From: Micrasema longulum
Taxonomy: Eukaryota > Arthropoda > Insecta > Trichoptera > Brachycentridae
Assembly (NCBI GenBank): GCA_022494885.1
Contig: JAGVSM010002978.1
Span: forward strand, 1-64,000
Direction of reading: 5' to 3'
Length of the DNA stretch: 64,000 nt
This document shows positions 1-12,600 of this stretch, one piece after another (the stretch's first letter is position 1; every line of letters starts with the position of its first letter). Under the pieces are notes generated by a model. That model ran no database searches. It was not told the DNA's origin and was given only the letters and a program-made list of their open reading frames with translations. A program made the translations under genes and the position numbers.

Positions 1-1714
1 ATTATTATTTGGTACCTAATACTTATAACCACATCCAACGGATGTCTAACGGTTTTTAGTTATCATTTATATATTTATTATACATGCTTTTACCCGCGGC
101 ATCGCTCGCATTGCATCAGGGAGAAATTAGTTGATCAATTAGTTTCGTCGTTTAACAATAAAAACATTCCAGATGGATTGATATATTTTTTCGGGATAAA
201 AAGTAGCCTGTATCAATTGCCGTTTATCTATCATTATGAAAAAAAACGACGGTCCATTAGTCTATGGCGATGTAGCATCATTATCCGGTTTTAATATATA
301 AACTTTACTGAATGTTTCTTTATTTTTTATGTATCTCTATAATAATAAATTTATTTATGTGTAAATATATACATGTAAATGTATGTATATGTATGCATGT
401 GCATGTGTACTTATATGAGTATATTTATATGTTTTTTTTTAATAACTTACTCTATACCCATATACCTATGTGGGTGCATTTCTTTATTTTAACATATTAT
501 TGTTCCTTTTAGCCTTTCTTATGTTATTCTTACTTTTAACTTCATTTATATACTTATGTTACACTGCTGGACTTGAATATATTGATAAGAAATGTTAAAG
601 CCCATAGGGCGTAAAAATAAATAAATATTCACTCATTTTTCCATCAAGTATTCTTTTTCCCGTTAGTAATTTTCTCGGGGAAGTGATCATTTTTTTCGGA
701 ATAAAAAGTAGCCAGACACTTCTCAGCTAGTTGAATTTTATTTTTCTAACAGTATTTTATGAAACCAATCATTCAGCTGGCAGTTTAAGCGTAGAACAAA
801 TCATCTTATCTACATGTAAAAAAAATATCAAGATACGTACTAGGTACGGAAAGAAATATTGATGAAAGTGATTTGATGAAACAAATATTTATGTGTTTCC
901 TATTTTACAAATTTGAAGTAAACGCTTAAAATAATACAATTATATAAAAAAAATCTCATGGCTGTTTAATAATGTTAATGTTATAAAAATATTTTATTTT
1001 AAGAAAATCCTTCGTTACGTCCTTGGTTCTTTAACAAGGATTTGTCGTCTGGATGCGGAGCCCTGATCACATGGTAGCGGATGCAAAATTGATTGGGTAT
1101 AATAGGCCCTATATTATTTGCTAGCGAGATTAAAAACAATTTTATTTCGTTTATTTTTAAGACTTGACAAAGCAACAGTCGTGTTCCGAAACCGGTTACA
1201 TGTTAAGTTAAATGATATTAAACGTAACAAATACACAGAAGAGATGGACAGAAACAAACTTTCAATTAAAAACCAAAATTGTTGATGTTGATAAATGTAT
1301 TTTTTAAATAATGAACAAGGCACAGTCTTCCTCAGAACGGGATATGCGGCAAGGATGACTCATAATAAATATTTGGTAACTTAAAAATAAATTATTATTT
1401 GACGTGCCTTGGACAGTTCGATACCTACTAGAGGTGGTAAAAAAACTAGTCATGATATTAAATTAAAAAGCGCAGCGCATAGGCAACACTTTGTCGTCGT
1501 TGTCATCCCCTGAAAATGAAAAACTTGTCAGGGTACGTGAAACTGTTTCTTGAATAACAGTTAAGAGCAGCGTGGCTCGTAACAAGTGACAGTTTTTTGT
1601 CCACGCTGCTTTAAACTGTAACCTAGAAACAGTTTTAAGACAGTAACTGTAACTGCTACTCTTTTTCAATGAACGAAACGCTCATCTCTGGTACATACGG
1701 GTACACACAAGAAC

Positions 1715-1960
1715 AAAAAACAAACCATTGCACCATCACCCGTAGGGGTAGGCAGGGAGGATAGAACGACATTAAATCGGGTTGTGGTCCTGTGGCTAGT
1801 GTCTCGGACTCGCGGACCAAAGGTCCGTGGTTCGAATCCCACTCTACCCCAACTCGATTCCATTTTCTAATAGTGAGTTATTTACAACTCGTTGAAAATG
1901 GCCCTCAAAATTAAATATTTGGGTAAATCATAAGAACACAAATATTTCTTTTTATTTAAA
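1715..1960 (+). repeat. tRNA-derived SINE (family A)
   Basis: Around 1785-1855 there is a tRNA-like head with a B-box (GGTTCGAATCC) and an A-box-like GTGGCTAGTGTC. It is followed by a body containing GAGTTATTTACAACTCG and AAAATGGCC and an A-rich tail. The same head and body recur at 49490-49680, the head recurs at 56268-56400, and the body alone at 7825-7890. Sequence just before the head (near 1720-1775, with GTAGGGGTAGGCAGGGAGG) also recurs in altered form near 19855-19930 and 30785-30820, so that part may be a separate linked repeat. Confidence 0.7.
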
Positions 1961-2214
1961 AAAAATATATATGTATATATCACTCTGTCTTTGAATACAG
2001 ACCTCGCTTCATGACATGTCCCTACTTATTTATACTTAATTTCGAATATCATGACTTTTTAAAGTGAGAAAAGGAGGTGACATTTTTTGTACTTAATAAT
2101 AGTATGTACAGTCAATTTGAATATATTATAAATGTTGCTTATGTGAGCGATACAGAACGTTTTCAAATAAAATATTCCAGTGCGCCTACTAACACAAACT
2201 AAATTTGTATATCG

Positions 2215-2335
2215 TTTGTTTAAACTAACTGCTCGTTCCATCTCAACACAGAATTTTTAGTCCCATGGAGTTGAGACTTATGACTCAAATAATGTACAGT
2301 AAATTTATGAATATAAATAAATAAATAAATGTTTA
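2215..2335 (+). repeat. LINE-type 3' tail
   Basis: The segment contains TTTTTAGTCCCATGGAGTTG and ATGACTCAAATAATGTA and ends in repeated AATA units. A close copy lies at 48385-48485. Two copies with the same 3' end in simple AATA repeats are typical of truncated non-LTR retrotransposons. No coding part was recognised here. Confidence 0.55.
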
Positions 2336-3089
2336 ATTGGTAGCCGGTAGGCACTAGCACACACACATAGGCTTATCAAACACTGCACCTAGGTTTCTAA
2401 TATTTGTTTACAACAGCTGTTTCATTATTTTTTGCCGTGATTGCGTTGATTAAAAATCCTTAATGACACATACAACGCGTATCCACGATGTATTAAATTT
2501 AACATAAAATATTTATCTCACAGTTCAGTATATTGCTTATGTCCATCTTCGTAGATGCTTACTGAATTTAACAGGATGGAGAAATTTAGTTTATTTAGGA
2601 AGGAAATGTGTATTTAGGAAGGAAAAGTTGTACGTAAGTAGCCGTTCTAAGTGATCACTTTGCGCGCGTGTAGCGTTCACCATTCTTAGTAAAGATTTAA
2701 TATTACAACAAACATATAATTATTTTATGGTAATTGGTATTTTTATCTTTAGGTACCTAAACAATAGAAAGAAACTCCTACCTACATAAGTAAAACATAA
2801 TTATTTCCATGATTCATTATAATCCCTAGCAAAATGTTTTATTAGAACGAATGACCTCACCATTGTGAGTAACATGCAACAATAGAAACATTGCCGTGTA
2901 CAAATAATTTAATCAAAGAAATTAACTGTTACAATATGCATACCTACCAATGTTCTATAATGATGCGCGCCTAGATACTTCGAAATATTTCTCGAATGAT
3001 TTTGACTAATATGTCTCTTATACGAGCGTAAATAAATTCATTTGAATAATTTCTTTTGGTTACTTATTTCGTTATGATTAGGTACTTAC

Positions 3090-3213
3090 CATTGATTGGA
3101 GGTGAAATTTCAAGTTCACTGGGATGCTGATGAATCGCCGTTGCATCTGGGACGGGGACAGCATACGCACATACGATTAAAGCAAAAACAACACACATTC
3201 TCAGAAACGACAT
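3090..3213 (-). CDS. Candidate first coding exon of a small secreted protein
   Basis: Reading leftward from an ATG at 3213, the exon encodes about 41 residues that begin with a classic signal peptide: MSFLRM, a hydrophobic core (CVVFALIVCAYA), and a likely cleavage site before VPVPDA. The following segment, rich in His, Pro and Glu, resembles the propeptide start of many insect secreted peptides. The exon ends at a strong donor, G|GTAAGTACC. An in-frame ATG lies upstream at 3261, but the signal peptide fits the inner start. About 105 bases upstream is an AT-rich TATA-like stretch (3318-3330, minus strand). The family was not recognised and the later exons were not located. The gene is divergent from NFS1, with 462 bp between start codons. 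Confidence 0.45.
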
Positions 3214-3675
3214 GTTTATAAATATTTTTCTTATCTTTTCAAAAGTTGAATAATATGACAACCGAACCGCTTACAGCTGCACAATCGACGACAGCACTGC
3301 GGAATGATATTCCGCGCGTTTTATTTAAAATGTTTCAATTAGTCATTCGTTTCGCCACTAGATGCTGCTAGAAACCATATTTTGTCAAGTTTTCCTATTT
3401 CCGACTGCAAATTGCAAACATGCAAACTTCAAAATTACGATCTGTCACTTTAGTTAGCGTCGCAGTAGTTCGAATATTTTCCCACTTTAGATATTAAGTA
3501 ATATACATAGTTTATAAATTAATTGCTCAATTTTTAAATTATCGTTTTAAGTTTACAACAAATATAAAAATCCTAGTATTTAGATACTAATAAGTGAAAT
3601 TCATTCATAATTATTTAATTTTCTACCACTTGAGATTTTACATTATATAGTGTGATCCTGGTGTGATTTTCCATT

Positions 3676-6600
3676 ATGTTTCGTGTTGTCAAGGTTCTTG
3701 TGCCGCCCTTTTCCACAAATTATTCGTTAGATGTTAGAAATTCTACCAAAAGAATTTCATCAGTATTTCACAAACACATGGCTACCGGTAAGTTTGTTTT
3801 CTTCTTGTTATCGGCTTATGTAGATACGATAACTCAAACAAGAATGTGCAAATCCCTTTATTCCAGCACCCTTGCATTCTGCGGTATAAGCTATGAAAAA
3901 TTACTCAATTTCCTTGTCTAAACTAATGTTGAGATATTATAAATGAGTTGTTTGTCATTTAAAATGATTACATTTTTATCATTTTTTATTTGGTGACTGA
4001 TTGTCAGAATAAAATTGGATACTAATCATATAAATCAACATTTAGCAGAAATTTGAAGGTTATGTTTACAGTATTCTAAATGATCATATTTATTATTTTA
4101 TTTTAGCTTTGGAAATAGAAAAAAACAAATACAATATAAAATCTGATTTAGAAGGCCGACCTCTGTATTTAGATGCCCAAGCAACTACTCCAATGGTATG
4201 TTACTTTTAATTTAAAATAATAACAGACTACCTACCTCCCTATTATGAAGTGACCTTTGATTCTGAGTTCAAATTTCCGACTATTTAACCGTGCTACACA
4301 TAACTATAGCAAAAAATACTATTGGTATTCAGATATTTTAGTTTTCCTTTTCTAGAGTTTTCTAGAATATGACAACAAAAATCAACTGTAGTAAATCTGT
4401 TACTACAGTTGATAATATTAGGAAAACAATATTTCTACTCTAGTGCCACAGAATAAACTCATGAAAAACCTGTTCCTAAATAAAAAATAAATAATGAAAA
4501 TTGCATTAAAAATGTAGTTTTCAGTATTAATTATCCATTTTGTATTTGGTAAAATGTTAAGTATATCCATAATTTGAGACCCTTCTGAGTCGAACCACAT
4601 CCTTGAAATACAGAAGGTTCAAGAGCAATTTTTGCGCTACTATTATATTATGCATCATTATTTCACTAGCAGGGATACTGCATAATAACACGTCAGCTTG
4701 AGGAGGAAGAGCTAAATCATGTTTTTTTGGACGTTTGATTGTTATCCTGACTTTCTATCCGACCTCTCCGATAACAACGTCCCATTCCCTACTCATATTC
4801 TAAATTTTTTATGTCACCACCCAATAAACATGTATTCAAACTTTATGTAAATATGAAGTTATAAATGGTATAAAGTTGTAAATAAGTTATACATGTATAG
4901 TGTATGTAATATTAAATACTAACCCATTAACTTGTATACAGTACTAACACATGTGTAATTATTTAAATAAATAAAAATCTGAAACTCGACACTAGCTAGA
5001 GCACCCCAGTTAGCAGATGAAAAAGCCAAAAAAACTAAGAAGAAGGATTATAACACCCTCAAATCTCGCCGTTATAATTTTCTTAGTTGATTGTATATGT
5101 CTCTCTTCTCTTTTCCACATCTGCTCCTAAGTGGAGCATGTGGTCACATCACCAGTTGCCTCCAGAAGACCCTATCTGCCAGCCAGCACTCCCGCTTCTT
5201 CCCATGTCAATCCAATCGCCCCTTAATTCCGCTGAATAATGTCTAAAGATCGTCATTGACGGCCTTCCAGGACGGCGTGATCCCGCAGGTTTAAAGAAGA
5301 GGCAACTAGGGTTTAGGTTCATATTGTAACGTTGTAAAAAACAAGTCCAACGTACTCTGTTTTGAAAGCATTTTAGTACTAGATTATAATTCTATGTTGC
5401 CTGATTTAGCGCCATCTGACGGCCGCGGTAGTAACTCATCCATACGATATCCGTGCGTTAGAAATAAATTCCTTTTCCATTTGAAAACTCGGGACGAACA
5501 GTCCAGCTGTCGCGCAAAGACTCAAAGAGAGGCGACCGCACATTTCAAAAATGTAGTCCTTCAAGAAAGGGAACGTTCAACTTAACGTAAGCCTATTTGT
5601 TTTAAATTTATTAGCGAAATTCTTGTAGAGAGAGATATCATATTCTAATGAGATTGTATTTTATACAGGTTCCCTTTTTTCTACCTTTTTTTATCTTTTT
5701 CCATTTTTCCACCTTATTCTATTTTTATTTATTCCACTTTTTATCTACTTTGTCCGATGATAAAGATTTTACAATGTAGTATATTTACTCCATGATTTGA
5801 ATGGATCACTAATTATTACGAAGTTTATTCGTAAATACCTGGAGTTGGTGTCAGACTTTAAAGTTTTCTTCAAAATCATGAGACACAAATTAACAAATGC
5901 AATGAAGCAGACGATCATTTACTGAATTAAAATGTCGACAAACAATCTTCTGGGAAATCATCAACTGAGCCAACCATCATTTAAAAATATATCAACTGAA
6001 GACGTCGCATATCGAGTTCCATCTGCGGATTTTATTTTGCAAAATCAACATTATTTCATATCATCTCGAGAAGAAAACAATCAAGAATCTATTTCAGTTG
6101 TCATTATTATTGTTACGAATATTTGCTTCTTAGATAAATTTATTGTCAACCATTTATTCATATTAGCTAGGCAGAATTCTGATTTTTTATATTAACTAAT
6201 CTTGTTACATTTGTAGAGAATTGCTTCTTTGATTAAAATTTTGTATTTTACTAACGAGTTGTTTATTTCATAAAATCCAGATCTTTAAGTCATATTTGTT
6301 ACATTTTATTGTAAGGTATTTTAAATACAACGTTTTTTTTATTCTGTTCATAAAATTAAATTTATACAACATAATCTTATTCTTTTGGAGAATTCTCATG
6401 TTCTTGCCGATTGAACAAAACTGGTGAAAGGTAAGTTGTTTGTAGGTACTTAATTTGGTTATATGCATTATTCTTCTAAATCTTAAAAATTTACTTATTG
6501 GTTTTTGATAACCTACCTCTATCATGTCGCCCAACTGGGACCAAATAATTTATTTCAACCTACACTTACCGTTACAATATGTAATCCAAAAATACTGAAA

Positions 6601-9600
6601 GGGATCAATTTGTATGTTCCCAATAATTATTCCAGGGCCCTTATTACAATGGGAAGTTAATGTTTATCTTCAATTTTATCTACAAAGTAAAATTTAGTTT
6701 TCTGTATTAAAAGTAGAATATGTAAACAATTTTTTGTCCAAACATGTTAGATTACAGGTTACCGACGAAAATACTTAAAATTTTCATACAAGTATACATA
6801 TTTTCATACATAAATATCGATTTTACTTTATTCCCTCTCTGTATGTACCAATGAAAATAGCGTTTGTAATCGTGACTCAGAAGGAGATCCCGTATACAAT
6901 TTTACATACCCAAAAATCATATGAAAGCAAGTCAGAATTCACCCATTATTAGGGCCATTCGTTTGCTGAATACGGCTTCTGCACATAATATGGGCATATT
7001 TTTCAGTACACATCGACAGTTAACCAGCTATCTCCTTTCTATTCATTAAATTTTTACTTGTAATATATTCTACCTGATTTTTAGTCTACATTATGTATTG
7101 GGTTAAATAACCTCAAAGTGCTTACTACAATTGTTAAATAAATAAATATCTCTTAATTGTATCCAAGAAACAAAATAAGTTTTGGTGTATAAAAAGTCGG
7201 AAGGAGTGTTGTTTTTATTTAAACAAGGTAATGGCAATAATAAATAACATCATTGATTTTTGTAACTTTTACAGGACCCGCGAGTATTAGACGCCATGTT
7301 GCCATACATGACAAACTTCTATGGCAATCCACATTCCCGAACACACGCGTACGGCTGGGAGAGTGAGGCTGCTGTAGAGAAGGCTCGGGCGCAGGTGGCA
7401 AACCTGATCAGGGCAGACCCAAAGGAAATTGTTTTCACATCTGGAGCCACCGAGTCCAACAACATCTCGGTCAAAGGAGTCGCTAGGTTTTATGGAGAGA
7501 AGAAGAAGCATGTTATCACAACACAAATTGTAATTTAAATAGAAATTTATAAAAAATTATAATTCATCAAATCAATTTGAATTTGAGTCACGGGAATCTC
7601 TTTAAAAAAAAAAAACCGGCATACTGGGATAATATGTGACAATCATAAAGTGTAATTTATAATTTATTTTTCCATGTAACTTTTTCTTGTCATTATCTTC
7701 CCTTAATTATTTATAAAGCTTTACATTAATACTCATATCGCCTACGATATTTTTTTATGTGTATTTATCAGTCTTGTGCTTGAATGCCAGTGTACTAAAA
7801 TTTTGTACATGTAATACTGTTCTTTACGACTAACGAAAAATGGCCTAAATATTTTCAGTTTTTAAGTAAATCATAAAAACACAATTACAGTCGAACTTGG
7901 TTATTATGAGGAAGATGGGATCGACTGAATTTCCTCGTTATAAGCATTACTCTTTATACCAGATAAAGGTTTTTTTTAAATCCAATCGCCATTGCATATT
8001 GTCACTAAGTTAACTAATGATTATACGTATAGTTCATACAAATGAAAAATTATAAAGAAAATTATAATAAATGCTTTCAAACAGACTACTTTCTAAATTT
8101 AAAATGCAGATAAATAAACATTCTCATTTTTCCACAATATTTACACTGTGGATAAGAAGGTTTTTACATACTTAAAAAATTTTCACCCCGCATTCTATTT
8201 CACAAGTTATTGCCACTTGTTCACGAATTGAGAGACACTTCCTCTTGTTAGTAGACATGTTTATAATTCAAGGGTTAGTTTTTATCTGGTCTGACATCAT
8301 CCACTCGTAATGTATATTATGCACTGACTATAGAACATAAAAAAACTGAAAAGCATTGTAAAAACCCCCGAAACAAGTCATTCATAAACTACAAAAGAAG
8401 TTGTAAATTGTAATGTGGTGCCTAGCTCGGTACTTACTGGGTTCACAAAGCTTTGATTTTGAGACGCAATTTCAACTGTGTGTGTGATTTGTTTTCAATA
8501 TTGTCGGCGAAAACACCAATTAGGTACTTGGACACTTACGTAGTGTCATAAACGTCATCCAATCCAGATGCCCAGCGGCATCGGTCCTAAGTTAGTCACC
8601 CTTTTAGATTTTATTACTTAGGTTCTTATTTTAAAAATGATGTTTTTAAACGATTGTTTTTACTCAACTGTTAGCAATAACATTCGGTAGACAGAAGTTT
8701 TGATGAATAAAATGCCGATGAATATTTCCTCGTGACATCTGAGATCTCGCTATTTCTGTGATCGTTATAACCATGTTCGACAGTAATTACTCCTCTTCAG
8801 GGAATTTGTTTTTCATACATTCATTTTCTGTAAATTTTCCACATACCACCCACACTTTTGTGACATCATTAATGTTGATTTAAATGTACATTTGCCTAAT
8901 TAATTTGACCCGTGTTCAATTAATTTACAGTGATTGAACTAATTGATGTTTAAAAATGCAAATTAAAAAGCTCCAAATTTAAATTGTTGTAAATATTAAG
9001 ACCATTTTCGGTGCCAGACAATTTTGATGAATAGGTAATTGGACATTGATTTTCGTTCACTCTCGCAAATCCCTTCCCGATACTGTGCGAAAAAAGCAAC
9101 TGCACTTTGGACTGATTATGCCTAACTAAAACCGACATTTTGTTCGTCCTGTTTTCCACAACTCAAAACTGAACCAATTCTGTTGTTTTTTTTTTTTAGA
9201 AAGAGTACCAGATTGATATTTTCTATGTCAGTACTTGTTGTGTTCTTCAAAAATACTTTCGAACACAGCAGATATAACTAGGGGCTTTTAAAGGTTTTTA
9301 CATGGTTCTAGTTCCTATAATAAACAATGTCAATAAAAAAAACAAAATAAACACGCCAATGGTAATAATAATATCTATAGTGTGTAAAAAAATCATTGCT
9401 CTGGGGTGCCACAATCCAGGGGAAAATACGAGAATACGTTTGTATGAAGAAAAGAGTCACCACGTTTTCTCTTAATTAAAAAAAAAACACATTTAATCTA
9501 CCGTATTTGTGAATATCTATGAATATTGTTAGAAATATTTACTTTTGTTATCTTTCTTAATCTAAATTCTTTTTAATAGATTGAGTTTTTCTACTGACAT

Positions 9601-12600
9601 TTCTTGGTGGGACTGCATTTTAATTATAATAATAAAAATACGTAAATAGTTTAATTCCACTTTTATTTATAAATTGTCTGACGATGTCGGTCACGACGAA
9701 ACCCGGTCACTGGTAAAAATTTATAAATTAAATTGGATTAAAACTATATACGTATTTTTATTATTATAACTAAATTCTTTTGTTGAATACATTGTAATTT
9801 AACAAATTAACACAGCCTGTTATTATTTAGCAAAAAAAAATTTTTCTATTTGGCATTTTACTGATTTTTTTGTCTAGGAGCACAAGTGTGTTTTGGATTC
9901 CTGCCGCGCCTTAGAAGGGGAAGGATTTCGGGTGACATATTTACCCGTAGGAACTAATGGCATCATAAATCTCAGTGATTTGGAAAAAGCACTTACTCCT
10001 GACACTTCTCTGGTCTCAATTATGACAGTCAATAATGAAATAGGTATGTCAACAAATTGCTCAAAATTAATGTTTGGATTGAGACGATTCCAGGCATTAC
10101 TAACCATTTTTAAAATTTAAAAAGACATGTCTTATGATAAATTTATATCGACTAAATGAAATTAGGTTCCACAGAACGAATATTTTTTGCCTGTATTATG
10201 TATACCTAAAAAACATAACATTACATGGGTTAAAAACAATTCATAAGATCTTGAAATGGCTCTATTACGATATGAAAATGCGTTGATACATTGTTAAACT
10301 GTCTTATTACTTACTCTTTTTGTTAAGAAACCATTTTTTTCCTCAACTGAAAACATTAATTTATCCCCAATATTTCAAGCATGTTCAAATCTTGTGCGTG
10401 CCGCCACATCTTTCAAGGTTTAATATTAGAATACTACTGCGTATAAATTAATCACTGGATTTATAAAAGTAATAAATAAATAATATTTTTATCTGCGAAG
10501 ATGCTTGTAAAAAATAAATAAATATAAAATCCTTAGAGTAATGATACGCCACTGGCTAATAGAGTCAACCATGCGGACTAAAACCATTCTATGATTATCA
10601 ACTACAAAGATAGCTATAGTTTACAATAATATTATGGGCCGTGTGTCATATTATTTGTTATTATTTGGTCGCCACATGAGACTCGATACTCTTTGATGGT
10701 GGAGAGAGTGCAGAAAAAATTTCTGCGCTATCTGTACCTAAAAGAGTGTGGATATTATCCTTGGCTCTTCCCAACCGACTTTTTACTGGGAATGCTAGGC
10801 TATCAGTCTTTATGGAGGAGGAGGGACGTTCATTTAGGTGTTCACTTTTTCCAGGTGATCGGTGGTCGCATACATAACTCAGAAATTCTGATGGATGTAG
10901 GTCTGTTCGTACCTGATAACTATCTTCGAAAAGACAGCATCGATTGTTTTACCTACCGCGATGCAGAACCAACCTGCCAATGGTTATGCCGGTTGGTAGA
11001 GCAATCTTGCTACTTAATCGCATCGCCTCGGATGTCGACATATTTCACAACAGTGGGCCTTCCCTTAGGAAAGCACTTTCTAACTTTTAATTTTCTTTTT
11101 ACATTTTGTTATATTATTTTAATAACATAACTATCTACTGTAATTTGTGATCTATTATTGTATTTAGAATGAATTGGGTCTTTTTTCTGTAATGTTCTAA
11201 ATATCTGAATAAATAAATGAAATAAACTAGGATGTGTACTTAAGTCGAAAATTTTAGGACGAGGCGCAAACCAAAACCGTCTGTTACATGTTTGTTAAAG
11301 TAAAAACCAACCAAAAATTGTGAAAGCTTTTTTTCTATGCCATAGAGCTGAAGGGCTTCGCTAGCAAATTATTACTCTGACTTAAAATCAAATATTTTTT
11401 CATTTATATAACATCTAATTGCAAAAATAAAAATGATTGTTTATTTCAATGTGTAGTTGGAAAAGCCAGTATAAATTTAATAAATGCCTTGCTTTTGAAC
11501 TTCCCCACAATATTCATTAGTTAACGCTGAAACCACAATATGTTTTTAATTATATAATGCATGTGAAACAATAGATAACAATTACTGGATGAGATAAACG
11601 GGAATAAAATTATATTTTTTATCAGCTAAGTGTGTACACTAAACAGCACTAATGTCTGGCAGCAATACTAACTGCCAGACATTTTGGGATGTTTATTGTA
11701 CAGCGCCCTTAAGGTGATTTTCACAAAAATTGCGCTTTATTATAAATAAATCAATTAAATAAGTAAATACGTAATTATGATTATTAATCTACATTCTGAA
11801 ATATTTGTTGACAGGTGTGACACAACCCATATCTGAAATCGGAGCCATGTGTAAATCTAAGAAAGTATTTTTTCACACGGATGCGGCGCAAGCTGTAGGC
11901 AAGATCCCTCTCGATGTCAACAAAATGAACATTGATCTCATGTCTATATCGGGGCACAAAGTCTACGGACCCAAGGGAGTTGGTGCCTTGTACATAAGGA
12001 GAAGACCGAGGGTCCGAGTTGAGGCACTGCAAAGTGGTGGTGGACAGGAAAGAGGGATGAGGAGTGGTACAGTACCAACACCATTAGTTGTTGGATTAGG
12101 TAAGATCTTAAAATCACAATAAGATTGATTTTACAAATATAAGTTCTTGATTATCTGGATATGTAACACAGGCTGCGCGGAAGTGTCCAGATTGTCATCA
12201 TAATCATCATCTTACTCTTATCGAGACCAGACGATGCATAGGATATGGTACTGATACACCAAATGCAGCGTATCTTAGTAATAGATATATGAATGTATTA
12301 TCAGTATCAACTATGAAATATTGCCATGCAAAACAACTTTTAGAATAAGTATTTGGAGTTGACCTTGCCAGGAATGGAACCTGGTACCTGGCGATACAAA
12401 ACTGTACTTTTTTAAAAATAAAATCTACATCCTTTAAATTGATGATTTTTAATAAATCCATGAGGTTATCACTTCTCGATGGATTTGCAAAAATATAAAT
12501 ATGAAGTAATTCGCTGTAAGTGTATTTTTCACTCTGAAGTGTAGCAATCACTGGAGTACATTGGGTTTGGATTATCGAGACTAAAATGTAAATTAAGAAA

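Larger units (their letters stand above)
1..3060. other. Gene-poor AT-rich stretch with repeat remnants
   Basis: Apart from a SINE at 1715-1960 and a LINE-type 3' tail at 2215-2335, listed separately, no exon with convincing coding character was found. Downstream exons of the minus-strand secreted-peptide gene that begins at 3213 could lie here or beyond the left edge. None could be recognised by eye because no protein family is known for that gene. Confidence 0.5.

Noticed and set aside
312..512. Short plus-strand frame rich in Tyr, Phe and Ile
   Set aside because: It arises from low-complexity ATGTATATGT-type sequence and has no coding features.
5394..5585. Mariner transposase suggested by PDLAPSD
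   Set aside because: Only seven residues fit; neighbouring sequence lacks the expected YHLF continuation and upstream DD catalytic region.
10693..11130. 145-residue frame as a host gene inside an NFS1 intron
   Set aside because: The sequence matches the tail of a non-LTR retrotransposon polyprotein; the ATG is internal and the frame is open upstream of it.
11784..12032. Minus-strand frame opposite NFS1 exon 5
   Set aside because: It is the antisense shadow of a real exon.
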